From positions 1-36,866 of the forward strand of contig JAMCWX010000071.1 of NCBI GenBank assembly GCA_023480885.1: a DNA stretch of 36,866 nucleotides, written 5' to 3'. Positions within the stretch are counted from its first letter, which is position 1. Each line of letters opens with the position of its first letter. This document shows, piece after piece, positions 1 to 8,136 of the stretch. A program made the position numbers and the translations under genes. Under the pieces are notes generated by a model that saw nothing but the letters and a program-made list of their open reading frames with translations, had not been told where the DNA came from and ran no database searches. This DNA comes from Chloroflexota bacterium. Its GTDB lineage: Bacteria > Chloroflexota > UBA6077 > FW602-bin22 > JACPRP01.

Positions 1-45
1 CTTGAGAAGAGATTCGGTGCCTTGCACAATTGGAACCGACGAACG
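1..45. repeat. Left arm of a 45-bp inverted repeat
   Basis: Bases 1-45 are the reverse complement of 1026-1070 with one mismatch (39 against 1032); 1-38 match perfectly. The arm falls exactly where the malK-type reading frame stops resembling its family. A fold-back chimera at a contig end, or a real inversion junction, would both look like this. Confidence 0.9.
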
Positions 46-727
46 TGTTGGCCGGTTCCTGGAATATCTTTTGAGGTGAATCCAGTTGCTGCAGAACGCC
101 ATCTTTGAGCACGGCAATCCGATTGCCCATGGTCATAGCCTCGACCTGGTCGTGTGTGACGTATATCACGGTGGTCTGCAGGCGCTGGTGGAGTTTGACT
201 AACTCGGATCTGGTTTGCACACGTAATTTGGCATCCAGGTTGGAGAGCGGCTCGTCCATAAGGAAGGCTTTGGGCTCGCGCACGATGGCACGCCCAACCG
301 CGACGCGCTGGCGTTGTCCGCCCGACAGCTCCTTGGGCTTCCGCTTGAGCAAATTAGTGATGCCGAGTATCTCAGCCGCGTCGGCGATGCGACGCTCGAT
401 CTCTTTGCCCGGCACGTTCCGCAACTTGAGGCCGAAGGCGAGGTTGTCGTAGACGCTCATGTGAGGATAGAGCGCGTAGCTTTGAAAGACCATCGCGATG
501 TCGCGGTCCTTCGGCGCCACGTCGTTGACCAGGCGATTGCCAATGTAAATGCTCCCATACGTGACCTCCTCGAGGCCGGCGATCATTCGTAGGGCAGTGC
601 TCTTGCCACAGCCCGAAGGGCCGACGAGCACTAGAAACTCCTTGTCTTTGATCTCGATTGTAAGATTATCGACTGCCGTCACATCTCCGAACTTCTTGGT
701 GACTCGGTCGAGGGTTACACTGGCCAT
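1..727 (-). CDS. Sugar ABC transporter ATP-binding protein (MalK/UgpC type), C-terminus lost
   Basis: This is the cytoplasmic ATPase of a carbohydrate importer, probably serving the divergent binding protein and permeases. Translation from ATG 727 gives Walker [10 protein letters not shown] at residues 36-44, the signature LSGGQRQR, Walker B with MDEPLSNLD, and the H-loop THDQ. This is the order and spacing of MalK/UgpC proteins, which run to about 360-400 residues. Here the family-like sequence ends at EPANTF, and the last dozen or so residues are coded by the inverted repeat arm, so the C-terminal OB-like regulatory domain is missing. Only about 39-727 should be trusted as gene sequence. 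The start is preceded by a good promoter at 781-809. The name malK is avoided because the sugar is unknown. Confidence 0.88.
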   Translation of the reverse strand, partial: MASVTLDRVTKKFGDVTAVDNLTIEIKDKEFLVLVGPSGCGKSTALRMIAGLEEVTYGSIYIGNRLVNDVAPKDRDIAMVFQSYALYPHMSVYDNLAFGLKLRNVPGKEIERRIADAAEILGITNLLKRKPKELSGGQRQRVAVGRAIVREPKAFLMDEPLSNLDAKLRVQTRSELVKLHQRLQTTVIYVTHDQVEAMTMGNRIAVLKDGVLQQLDSPQKIFQEPANTFVGSNCARHRISSQ

Positions 728-780
728 CCCGCTAGCCTCCGGAAGCGATACTCTAAAGGTACTACCAATTCACGCCTGTG

Positions 781-809
781 ATTCTAGCTGATTGGCAATT
801 TATTGTCAA
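781..809 (-). promoter_or_regulatory. Sigma70-type promoter of the malK-type gene
   Basis: On the minus strand, TTGACA (809-804) and TAGAAT (786-781) are separated by exactly 17 bases. The expected transcript start near 774 leaves a leader of about 47 bases before ATG 727. Confidence 0.7.
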
Positions 810-937
810 GTCACCGCGTGTGCCAATGGCGACGTTGGGCGCAAATGCCAGGGTACAGTATAATGTAAGTCTATATAATGTTAGACACTAGATATAGCGC
901 TAGAATGAATGCCTCGAATGATTCGTTCTGCTTGTAT

Positions 938-966
938 TTGCAAATTTTGCGAGGCGGTGATATATT
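938..966 (+). promoter_or_regulatory. Sigma70-type promoter of the sugar binding-protein operon
   Basis: TTGCAA (938-943) and TATATT (961-966) are spaced by 17 bases. The predicted leader to ATG 1244 is long, about 270 bases. TTTGCA/TATTAT near 1075-1102, with 16-base spacing, is a closer but weaker alternative. Confidence 0.5.
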
Positions 967-1025
967 ATGTCAACGCAGTATTCTTCGCACTACTCGCATA
1001 GTGGGGAAGTAGAAGGCATTGGTTC

Positions 1026-1070
1026 CGTTCGCCGGTTCCAATTGTGCAAGGCACCGAATCTCTTCTCAAG
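1026..1070. repeat. Right arm of the 45-bp inverted repeat
   Basis: Reverse complement of 1-45 with one mismatch. It lies in the noncoding leader of the binding-protein operon, so this copy is probably the native one and the copy at the window edge the displaced one. Confidence 0.85.
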
Positions 1071-1243
1071 CTGCTTTGCAGTAGTCGGTGGCCGCTTATT
1101 ATGCGCCCATTCGAAGGTCTGTTAAGAGGAGGTGGCGGAAAGGCTAGTTCCTAAGGCAGTTCAATCAGGTTTTATTAAAGGGTGTTTCGTGCACATCGAC
1201 TGAATTAGCGCACATCAACACATCAACTAGAAGGAGAGAAGAG

Positions 1244-2716
1244 ATGAAGAAGGCCTTATTGCGCCCTATCTTCGTTGCGTTGTCCCTGGCGGTGATCGGC
1301 TCGGTCCTTCTGGCAGCTTGCGCCCCCGCTACTAACACCGGTAGCGGCGGCTCTGGCGGCGGCAGTGGCGGTCAGGTCACTATCGAGTACTGGGACTGGT
1401 GGGTGACGCAAGGACCAACTATCGACAAAGAGATCAAGCTCTTTGAGCAAGCTCATCCTAACATCAAGATCAAGAAGACGACTCAGGTCGTCGACAAGTA
1501 CCCCGAGTTGCTGCAACTGGCGATGAAGAGCGGCAATGCTCCTGACGTCTTTCTCATCCCTGAGAAGCCCAAATTCATCGACCAGGTCAAACAGGGGTGG
1601 TTAATGCCGCTCAACAAATGGGCCACGAAGGATTGGCAGGCCCAATTCCCGCCGGCCTCCTTCGCAGAAGGGGATAACGTCATCGACGGCAAGATCTACA
1701 GCGCTCCCTACGAAGGCCCGGCCCCGTGGCTGCAGCTTTACATAAACACGAAGCTGTTCAAAGAAGCGGGCCTCGTCGACGACAAGGGCGAGGTGAAAGC
1801 GCCAAGGACCTGGGACGATGTCCGCGAGGATGCCCGGATCATAACCAAGGCCGGCAACGGGAAGTTCTACGGCTACGGCTTCGGCAATAAGCAGAAGTTC
1901 ATTTTGCCGTGGCAGCTTTGGATGACGCAGAACAGTGGCGCTCCTGATGCTGGCTCTGGCTTCGACACACGCGAAGGCAAATACACCTGGGGCAGCAACC
2001 CGGTTTTTGCAGACTGGATCAAGTTCTTCATGGGCATGAAGGAGGATGGCAGCATCATTCCTAATGCCATGTCCATGGACGACGAAATGGCTCGCGCTGG
2101 CTTCGCAGATGGCAAGTTCGCTATGTTGGTAGGCGGTGTCTGGAACGTGTCTGGCTGGGCGAAGACCAACCCCAACTTCAAGGACTACATGATAGTCCAG
2201 TTGCCGTATGAGGGACCAACGCAGAAGAGCTACTTCTACCGCGTTCCCGGTGGACACGGCTGGGCCATATCGGGGCAGTCGAAGCACCCTGAAGAGGCAT
2301 GGTTGTGGTTCGATTGGCTCAACTCCAAGGACGCTGCGACACGTTGGGTCCAGGCAGGACAGGGGTTGAGGGTTTACCCCGATGTCAACAAGCTAGAGTA
2401 TGCCCCTACGCCGCAGTTTGCCCAGTACATGAAACTGGCGACCGACGACGTGAAGCTGGCCCCAGCGCCTTCACTGAAACATCCCGAGATGGCCGAGGTG
2501 AAGGAGCAGCAGACGTTACCTAATATCCAGAACGTCCTGGAAGGCATCTACACCGGCCAGATCAAGGACTACAAGGAAGCTCTCAAGGACCTTGAGAGTC
2601 GCCAGAACGCCGAGCTTCAGAGCGCCATTAAGGACGCGCAGGATCGCGGTGTCAAAGTCGACCCTAGCTGGTGGATAGTTCGCGACTGGAACCTCACCAA
2701 AGACTACGCGCAATGA
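1244..2716 (+). CDS. Extracellular sugar-binding lipoprotein (family 1 solute-binding protein)
   Basis: This is the surface receptor that delivers a carbohydrate to the two permeases encoded just downstream. The 490-residue product has a signal peptide with lipobox LLAAC, lipidated at Cys26, then a flexible Gly/Ser-rich linker. The mature part has features of family 1 binding proteins: an aromatic-rich opening (IEYWDWW), a KLFEQAHPNIKI segment, PDVFL, and a late GGHGWAISGQSKHPEEAWLWFDWL segment typical of the C-terminal lobe. ATG 1244 has the strong ribosome site AAGGAG seven bases upstream. A stable hairpin follows the stop codon, which often raises the amount of binding-protein transcript over permease transcript. 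The substrate cannot be read from sequence. Confidence 0.93.
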   Translation: MKKALLRPIFVALSLAVIGSVLLAACAPATNTGSGGSGGGSGGQVTIEYWDWWVTQGPTIDKEIKLFEQAHPNIKIKKTTQVVDKYPELLQLAMKSGNAPDVFLIPEKPKFIDQVKQGWLMPLNKWATKDWQAQFPPASFAEGDNVIDGKIYSAPYEGPAPWLQLYINTKLFKEAGLVDDKGEVKAPRTWDDVREDARIITKAGNGKFYGYGFGNKQKFILPWQLWMTQNSGAPDAGSGFDTREGKYTWGSNPVFADWIKFFMGMKEDGSIIPNAMSMDDEMARAGFADGKFAMLVGGVWNVSGWAKTNPNFKDYMIVQLPYEGPTQKSYFYRVPGGHGWAISGQSKHPEEAWLWFDWLNSKDAATRWVQAGQGLRVYPDVNKLEYAPTPQFAQYMKLATDDVKLAPAPSLKHPEMAEVKEQQTLPNIQNVLEGIYTGQIKDYKEALKDLESRQNAELQSAIKDAQDRGVKVDPSWWIVRDWNLTKDYAQ

Positions 2717-2726
2717 TGCACGCATA

Positions 2727-2786
2727 GAAACGGCGGAAGGTTGAGGGATAGGGTGGAATGCTCTGTCCCTCAACCTGGCCCGTTTC
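2727..2786 (+). other. Intercistronic stem-loop between binding protein and permease genes
   Basis: GAAACGG (2727-2733) pairs with CCGTTTC (2780-2786), and AGGTTGAGGGA pairs with TCCCTCAACCT inside it. No T-run follows, so this looks like an mRNA-stabilising or partial-termination element rather than a full terminator. A TTG at 2741 lies inside the stem and is unlikely to be a start. Confidence 0.75.
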
Positions 2787-2803
2787 CTGGAAAGGAAGCT
2801 TCA

Positions 2804-3790
2804 GTGAGCACACAATCGATAATAACCGAGCGCAAAGCGGTACAACTGCCACTGGTAACGAAGCCGGATTCTCTCCTGTGCAAGGCGCGGAAGAACTTCT
2901 GGTCCTACCTCTTTGTCCTCCCCATGCTGGTGCTGGTTGGACTGTTCGTGGTGTACCCACTGGTTGCTTCCATACAGATCACCCTGTATGACTGGAACGG
3001 CATCGGCAACCCGACGCGCTACGTCGGTCTTCGCCACTTCTTCACGGTGGCGAGTGACCCGCTGTTCTGGAACGCCGTGAAGAACACGTTCACGTACGCG
3101 TTTGTTCTGGTTCCGATTCAACTGACACTGGCGCTGATACTCGCGCTGGTGTTAAACAACCCGAAGCTCAAAGGGTCGACCATTTACCGTGCCGTCTACT
3201 TCTCGCCGGTCGTCACTTCCGCGGCTATGGTTGGTATCGTGATCACGCTTCTCCTGAGCAGCTTCGGCACCGACCTTAGCTTCTTCCTGGTCGATCACGG
3301 AATCGTTTCAGAGCCGATCGACTGGCTGGGGAGCCCGCAGTTTGCCCTCCCAGTGATCATCGCCGTGGGCATCTGGCAAACGCTGGGTTATAACCTCGTA
3401 TACTTCCTGGCCGCTCTGCAGTCCATTCCTAAAGAGCTTTACGAAGCGGCGCAGGTTGACGGCGCGAACGCCTATCATCAGTTCACGAAGATAACTATTC
3501 CAATGTTGCGCGAGGTCGGCGCCGTGATCGTCTTCCTGGCAATCCTGGGAAGCTTGCAGGTCTTCGATCTCGTGCTGGTCATGACTGGTGGTGGGCCATA
3601 CTTCTCCAGTGAGGTAGTGAGCACCTACATTTATCACTACGCCTTCACCCCGACCTCGATTTCGGCGGAGGCTAACGTTGGATACGCGTCGGCGGCTGCC
3701 CTGTTCATGGGCATTCTTGTGATGGGCATCACCGTGATGCAGATCCTAGCAGTGAAATACGCTCGCGAACGACGGGCAGAGATGAAGTGA
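2804..3790 (+). CDS. Sugar ABC transporter permease (MalF/UgpA type)
   Basis: This is one of the two inner-membrane subunits of the carbohydrate importer. The 328-residue product starts with a short cytoplasmic tail, then a first membrane helix (SYLFVLPMLVLVGLFVVYP), and shows about six helices. The EAA loop that docks on the ATPase is clear at residues 214-233 (EAAQVDGANAYHQFTKITIP). I place the start at GTG 2804 because AAAGGAAG lies six bases upstream. A longer reading from TTG 2741 would begin inside a hairpin and add 21 residues unlike the family. The next permease gene begins 13 bases after the stop. Confidence 0.92.
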   Translation: MSTQSIITERKAVQLPLVTKPDSLLCKARKNFWSYLFVLPMLVLVGLFVVYPLVASIQITLYDWNGIGNPTRYVGLRHFFTVASDPLFWNAVKNTFTYAFVLVPIQLTLALILALVLNNPKLKGSTIYRAVYFSPVVTSAAMVGIVITLLLSSFGTDLSFFLVDHGIVSEPIDWLGSPQFALPVIIAVGIWQTLGYNLVYFLAALQSIPKELYEAAQVDGANAYHQFTKITIPMLREVGAVIVFLAILGSLQVFDLVLVMTGGGPYFSSEVVSTYIYHYAFTPTSISAEANVGYASAAALFMGILVMGITVMQILAVKYARERRAEMK

Positions 3791-3803
3791 TGGAGGAATA
3801 GCC

Positions 3804-4688
3804 ATGGCATTGAGCGTCGCCACCGGCAACACGAAAGCTAACAACCGAAGATCCAGCCAGATGGGAAGTGGGATGTCCAGGCTCTTCGTCCACGCTGTGC
3901 TCATCGGCGTTGGGTTCTTCTACATGTACCCCTTCCTCTGGGTGCTGGCGAGCTCGTTCAAGACGCCATCAGAGTTCTTCAATTCTGGCCCGAGCTTGAT
4001 TCCGCATCAACTGCTGTGGGACAACTACGTTTACGCCTGGAACACCGGTCAATTTGGAACGTACTTCCTGAACACGATCATCGTGACCGTCTCGGTCACG
4101 CTGCTCGTAATCCTTTTCACCTCCATGGCGGGTTACGTGCTCTCCAAGACGCATTTTCCCGGCAAGAAACTGATCATCGGCGGCATGCTGGCCTTGATGT
4201 TCTTGCCTGGAGGCTACACGATCATCCCTGTCTTCGATCTGGTCAACAGGTTGGGCCTGCTGAACACGCTGTGGTCCATCATCCTGGTTCAGACGGCGGG
4301 TGGTTTGGTCTTCAACACGTTGCTGTTCATGGGCTACTTCGCTACGATTGGCAAGGAGGTAGAAGAGGCGGCGCGAGTTGACGGAGCCGATCTGCCCAGG
4401 ACCTACTGGTATGTAATGCTTCCCATGGCCAAGCCGATGATCGCGACAGTCGGCCTGTTCCAGTTCATGAACAACTGGAATAGCTTCTGGATCCCGCTTG
4501 TGTTCACGATCGGCAACCCCTCACTGCGCACGCTGGCAGTCGGCCTTTACTCCTTTGTCGGCGAGAACTCGACCGGTTGGACGTACATCGCTGCCGGTGC
4601 GGTGATGTCGATCCTGCCCATTATCGTCGTGTTCTTCTTCCTGCAGCGCTACTTCATCGAGGCAGTCGCCGGCGCGATCAAGGGCTGA
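3804..4688 (+). CDS. Sugar ABC transporter permease (MalG/UgpE type)
   Basis: This is the second membrane subunit of the carbohydrate importer, 294 residues with about six helices. The EAA motif at residues 187-207 (EEAARVDGADLPRTYWYVMLP region) marks the ATPase contact. The C-terminus FFFLQRYFIEAVAGAIKG is the usual ending of MalG-type proteins. ATG 3804 has GGAGGA six bases upstream. The gene ends three bases before the stop codon of the convergent livF-type gene, leaving no room for a terminator, so the two opposing transcripts must overlap or stop inside the neighbouring gene. Confidence 0.93.
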   Translation: MALSVATGNTKANNRRSSQMGSGMSRLFVHAVLIGVGFFYMYPFLWVLASSFKTPSEFFNSGPSLIPHQLLWDNYVYAWNTGQFGTYFLNTIIVTVSVTLLVILFTSMAGYVLSKTHFPGKKLIIGGMLALMFLPGGYTIIPVFDLVNRLGLLNTLWSIILVQTAGGLVFNTLLFMGYFATIGKEVEEAARVDGADLPRTYWYVMLPMAKPMIATVGLFQFMNNWNSFWIPLVFTIGNPSLRTLAVGLYSFVGENSTGWTYIAAGAVMSILPIIVVFFFLQRYFIEAVAGAIKG

Positions 4689-4691
4689 TAG

Positions 4692-5378
4692 CTAAACCCC
4701 GAGGTATTGCTTCTTCGTTTCCTCGTCGTGCAGCAGGATATCTGGTGTGCCTTCGAAAACGATGCTGCCTTTGTTCATCACGTAGGCTCTATCGGCTAGC
4801 CCGACGGCGAGCGAGAGGTTCTGCTCGACGAGAAGAATCGCAAATCCTTCCTGCTTCAACTCGGACAATACCTGGCCAATCTCCTTCACTATCAAAGGTG
4901 CCAGGCCCTCGGATGGCTCATCCATAAGGAGTAGCTGAGGGTTGGTCATCAGCGCCCTGGCGATGGCGAGCATTTGTTGCTCTCCACCTGAAAGCGTGCC
5001 AGCCTTCTGCTTTTCTCTCTCCTTGAGCCGCGGAAATTGCTTGAACACCCTTTCGAGGTTCCATCCCTTTCCGCGAGCTCCGATGATCAAGTTCTCTTTC
5101 ACACTCAGATCGGGAAACACCCTTCTTCCTTGAGGTACGAGGCCGATACCCATCCTTGCTATCCGCGAGGGCGACAGCCGAGCTACGTCCGTATTCTTGA
5201 ACAGTATCGAGCCCTTGCGCGGAGGGCTGAAGCCGATGATCGATCTTATGGTCGTGGTTTTCCCGACCCCGTTGCGACCCAGCAGGGAAACGAGTTCTCC
5301 ATCAGATACCCGGAGCGAAACCCCCTGCAGTATGTAGCTTTCTCCGAGGAAGGTGTGCACATCCCTAAGTTCTAGCAT
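4692..5378 (-). CDS. livF: Branched-chain amino acid type ABC ATPase (LivF)
   Basis: This is one of the two cytoplasmic ATPases of a Liv-type importer. The 228-residue protein has Walker A GRNGVGKT at 34-41, the LivF-typical segment GIGLVPQGRRVFPDLSVKENL, signature LSGGEQQ at 129-135, Walker B LLMDEPSEGLAP near 150-159 and EQN at the H-loop region. The start ATG overlaps the end of the livG-type gene by 14 bases, so translation is coupled. It is the last gene of the operon. Liv systems of environmental bacteria often carry aromatic acids, amides or urea rather than leucine, so the substrate is open. Confidence 0.94.
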   Translation of the reverse strand: MLELRDVHTFLGESYILQGVSLRVSDGELVSLLGRNGVGKTTTIRSIIGFSPPRKGSILFKNTDVARLSPSRIARMGIGLVPQGRRVFPDLSVKENLIIGARGKGWNLERVFKQFPRLKEREKQKAGTLSGGEQQMLAIARALMTNPQLLLMDEPSEGLAPLIVKEIGQVLSELKQEGFAILLVEQNLSLAVGLADRAYVMNKGSIVFEGTPDILLHDEETKKQYLGV

Positions 5379-6123
5379 TGCTCACCTCCTCACCGAGATA
5401 GACCTCTAAGACGACCTTATTGGCTTTCACTTCTTGGGGCGTGCCCTCTGCCAGCACCTCGCCGTAATGCAAGACCGCGATGCGATCGGCGAGCGCAAAC
5501 ACGACGTCCATGTCGTGCTCGATGATCAGAATGGTGATGTCGTTGGGCATCCGCTTGATCATGCCGGTGAGCATCGTCGTCTCCGTTGGCGACAGCCCTG
5601 CGCAAGGTTCGTCGAGGAGAAGCACCTTCGGACGAGTTGCCAGGGCGATGGCTATCTCCACCTGTCGCTGCTCGCCGTATGACAGATTCTTGGTCAGAAT
5701 GTCTTTCCTGTCGCCGAGAGCAAGGGTTTCGAGTATTTCCTCTGTTTCGGCGTTTACGTCGCGGAAACTCGAGGCTGGCGAAAGCAGCTTTGAGCTGATG
5801 CCATTCTTCTGCTGCGCGGCGATGCGCACGTTCTCGAAGACGCTAAGCCCGAGGAAGAGGTTGTTGCGCTGGAAAGTACGTGCCAATCCCTTGGCAGCAA
5901 TCTGATGGGGCTGCAATCCTGTTATCTCCTGGTCGTGCAAGAAAACGTGTCCTGCCGAAGGTTTCAACTCGCCGCTGATGAGATTGAACAGCGTCGTTTT
6001 GCCCGCCCCGTTTGGGCCAATGATGGCTCTTCGCTCGCCTTCTTCTACCTTCAGGCTGATGCCGTTAGTGGCTTGGAGGCCGCCAAAGTTCTTGTATAGC
6101 TTTTCGACCTTCAGTGCTTCCAC
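5365..6123 (-). CDS. livG: Branched-chain amino acid type ABC ATPase (LivG)
   Basis: This is the second ATPase of the Liv-type importer, 252 residues. Walker A GPNGAGKT is at 36-43, followed by the LivG hallmark GLARTFQRNNLFLGLSVFENV, signature LSYGEQR at 147-153, Walker B LLLDEPCAGLSPTE near 168-181 and the H-loop IIEHDMDVVF. The start is GTG 6123, inside the end of the livM-type gene (13-base overlap). The C-terminus also overlaps the livF start, so livM, livG and livF are translationally chained. Confidence 0.94.
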   Translation of the reverse strand: MEALKVEKLYKNFGGLQATNGISLKVEEGERRAIIGPNGAGKTTLFNLISGELKPSAGHVFLHDQEITGLQPHQIAAKGLARTFQRNNLFLGLSVFENVRIAAQQKNGISSKLLSPASSFRDVNAETEEILETLALGDRKDILTKNLSYGEQRQVEIAIALATRPKVLLLDEPCAGLSPTETTMLTGMIKRMPNDITILIIEHDMDVVFALADRIAVLHYGEVLAEGTPQEVKANKVVLEVYLGEEVSNART

Positions 6124-7115
6124 ACTTGACTCCTCGCGCCGTGCCAGACTTTATCCAATAGCCCTGTGATTCCATTTCTGGCGAGTAAAACGAAGAATAT
6201 GAAGACCATGCCCATGATCGTGGGCCACCGCTCGGTGTTCGAACTGACGATGTTCTGCAACAGGAGGATCGTTCCCGCGCCGAGGACAGGGCCTACCAGC
6301 GTTCCTGCGCCGCCAATGATGACCATCACCATCACCTGTCCAGACATCGTCCAGTAAAGCTCTGACGGAGAGATGAACCCGTTGAAGTACGAATAAAGGA
6401 CGCCCGACAACCCCCCGAAAGCGCCGGCGATGACAAACGCCGCCAGCTTGAAGTTGCGGGTGTTGTAGCCAACTGCCTTCATTCGGCCCTCGTTCTCCCT
6501 TATCCCCAGCAGTACGTGGCCAAACGGAGAGCTCACTATTCGCTTGAGAAGCAACAACGAAATGACGAAGATTCCGAGCGTGATGTAGTAGAATTTGGTG
6601 GGATCGTAGAACTCTATCGGCAGAGATGGCACGGAGAGGTTAGGCCTCGGGATGCCCGCGAGCCCGTTCGAACCACCTGTGAGCCAGGTCCATTGGTGAG
6701 CGATGGCGTACACCATCTGGGAGAATGCCAGCGTCAGCATGAGGAAGAACACGCCCGCCGCGCGGATGGAGAAAAAGCCGATCACGAAGGCGGCAATGGC
6801 GCAAACTACTATCCCCGCGGCCATCGTCAACAGCATATTGGGCGCGATCTTTATGGCCACGAGGCCAGCGGTATAGGCTCCGACGCCGAAGAACGCCGCG
6901 TGGCCAAACGAAATGAGGCCAGTGTACCCGAGAAGCAGGTCCAGACTCATCGCGAAAATGCCGAAAATGAGTATCTCGGTCAGCGTGCTTAAGGAATACG
7001 CCGATGTGGTCAAGATCGGAAATGCGGCAAGCGCTGCCAGCATCACTAGCCAAAAGACGAGCTTGCCAGAGCGAACGAAGACGCCGCCAGCGGGGTAGGT
7101 AGTCTCTAGACTCAT
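6111..7115 (-). CDS. livM: Branched-chain amino acid type ABC permease (LivM)
   Basis: This is an inner-membrane subunit of the Liv importer, 334 residues with eight or more hydrophobic segments. LivM features include SLDLLLGYTGLISFGHAAFFGVGAY after the first helices, GIRENEGRMKAVGYN in the cytoplasmic loop that contacts the ATPases, and GGAGTLVGPVLGA near the C-terminus. The ATG shares one base with the TGA of the livH-type gene (TGATG arrangement on the minus strand), a classic sign of coupled translation. Confidence 0.94.
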   Translation of the reverse strand: MSLETTYPAGGVFVRSGKLVFWLVMLAALAAFPILTTSAYSLSTLTEILIFGIFAMSLDLLLGYTGLISFGHAAFFGVGAYTAGLVAIKIAPNMLLTMAAGIVVCAIAAFVIGFFSIRAAGVFFLMLTLAFSQMVYAIAHQWTWLTGGSNGLAGIPRPNLSVPSLPIEFYDPTKFYYITLGIFVISLLLLKRIVSSPFGHVLLGIRENEGRMKAVGYNTRNFKLAAFVIAGAFGGLSGVLYSYFNGFISPSELYWTMSGQVMVMVIIGGAGTLVGPVLGAGTILLLQNIVSSNTERWPTIMGMVFIFFVLLARNGITGLLDKVWHGARSQVWKH

Positions 7116-7990
7116 CAGGCAGCCTCTTTCCCAAACAAGCCGGAAGGCCTTGCCAGCAATACTATGGCCATAATAACGAACACGATGAGCAAGGCGAAGT
7201 CAGGTACCAGCACCTTGCCGAAGGTCTGGGCCTGGCCAATAAGTATCGCTCCCCAAAACGACCCTTTCAGTGTGCCCAGCCCGCCTACCACGACGACGAT
7301 TAGCGTAATGATCAGCGTCTCGAAGTCCATTCCTGGGTACAGACCGAGAACAGGTCCGGCGATTATCCCACTGAGACCAGCCAGCGCGGCCCCCAGGCCG
7401 AACACCAGCGTGAAGACGAGCGTGATGTTTATGCCCAGTCCACTAACCATCTCTTTGTCTGCGACCCCGGCTCTGATTACCGCTCCCAGCCGCGTGCGCT
7501 CCAGAAACGCCCAGAGAGCCAGCGCCAGGATGAGGCCGATGACGATCACGAACAGCCTGTACTCAGGAAAAGATCTGCCGAAGATTATGGCGGATTTCGC
7601 CAACCCAGGAGGTGCGGGCAAGGACCTGATATCGGCTCCCCATATCCACTTGACCATGTCCATAAAAACGAAGGAGAGGCCAAAGGTGAGAAGCACCTGG
7701 TCGAGATGCCCGCGTCGATACAGCGGACGGAGCAGGGATGCTTCCATGATTATGCCGATTATTCCAACAGCTATTGGCACCAACACCACCGCGATCCAGA
7801 ACTGTCCTGTCCATCCGAGAAAGAACAGCCCGACATAGGCCCCGATCATGTACAGCGAACCGTGCGCCAAGTTCATCACGTCCATCATCCCAAAGATCAG
7901 GGAAAGGCCCATTGCGAGAAGAAACAGCAAGAGACTGTAGGCCATGCCATTAAGGAACTGAATGCCATAGAAGCCCAGAGTATCACTCAT
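7115..7990 (-). CDS. livH: Branched-chain amino acid type ABC permease (LivH)
   Basis: This is the partner permease of LivM, 291 residues if begun at ATG 7990 (MSDTLGFYGIQFLNGMAYSL). A longer reading from TTG 8056 adds 22 residues unlike the family. GGAAGGG lies about 11 bases before ATG 7990, slightly distant but acceptable. Family features are GLSLIFGMMDVMNLAHGSLYMIGAY near the N-terminus, RAGVADKEMVSGLGIN in the ATPase-contact loop and VVVGGLGTLKGSFWGA toward the end. A 146-bp gap with a strong hairpin separates it from the binding-protein gene. Confidence 0.92.
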   Translation of the reverse strand: MSDTLGFYGIQFLNGMAYSLLLFLLAMGLSLIFGMMDVMNLAHGSLYMIGAYVGLFFLGWTGQFWIAVVLVPIAVGIIGIIMEASLLRPLYRRGHLDQVLLTFGLSFVFMDMVKWIWGADIRSLPAPPGLAKSAIIFGRSFPEYRLFVIVIGLILALALWAFLERTRLGAVIRAGVADKEMVSGLGINITLVFTLVFGLGAALAGLSGIIAGPVLGLYPGMDFETLIITLIVVVVGGLGTLKGSFWGAILIGQAQTFGKVLVPDFALLIVFVIMAIVLLARPSGLFGKEAA

Positions 7991-8069
7991 TAGCGGCCGA
8001 ACCCTTCCAAAATGCAAAATGCTGTGGGTCTCGATCGAATGAAGGGTAATGTGCAATTGCGAGTTAGCC

Positions 8070-8115
8070 GAGCGCGACCGTCCACTTGTCGTGTGCGCAG
8101 TGGGCGGCCGCGCTC
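8070..8115 (-). other. Strong intercistronic hairpin after the Liv binding-protein gene
   Basis: GAGCGCG (8070-8076) pairs with CGCGCTC (8109-8115), and after one mismatch CCGTCCACT pairs with AGTGGGCGG (one G-T pair), around a 12-base loop. No T-run follows on the minus strand. Its place, just past a binding-protein stop codon, matches the hairpin at 2727-2786. Confidence 0.75.
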
Positions 8116-8136
8116 CTGAACTAAAAACTGCCAGAA

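Larger units (their letters stand above)
728..1243. other. Divergent control region of the sugar ABC system
   Basis: This 516-bp stretch separates the ATPase gene from the binding-protein gene. It holds a minus-strand promoter (781-809), a likely plus-strand promoter (938-966), a second TATAAT at 859-864 with TTGGGC 18 bases upstream, and the right arm of the inverted repeat. I see no convincing gene in it. The 11-bp palindrome GCAAATTTTGC at 940-950, inside the plus promoter, is a possible repressor site. Confidence 0.6.

Noticed and set aside
1-1070. Insertion sequence with 45-bp terminal inverted repeats
   Set aside because: The space between the arms is a malK-type gene and a promoter region, not a transposase, and no target-site duplication can be seen at the window edge.
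1601-2287. 228-aa open frame on the minus strand
   Set aside because: Antisense to the sugar-binding protein; no ribosome site or known domain.
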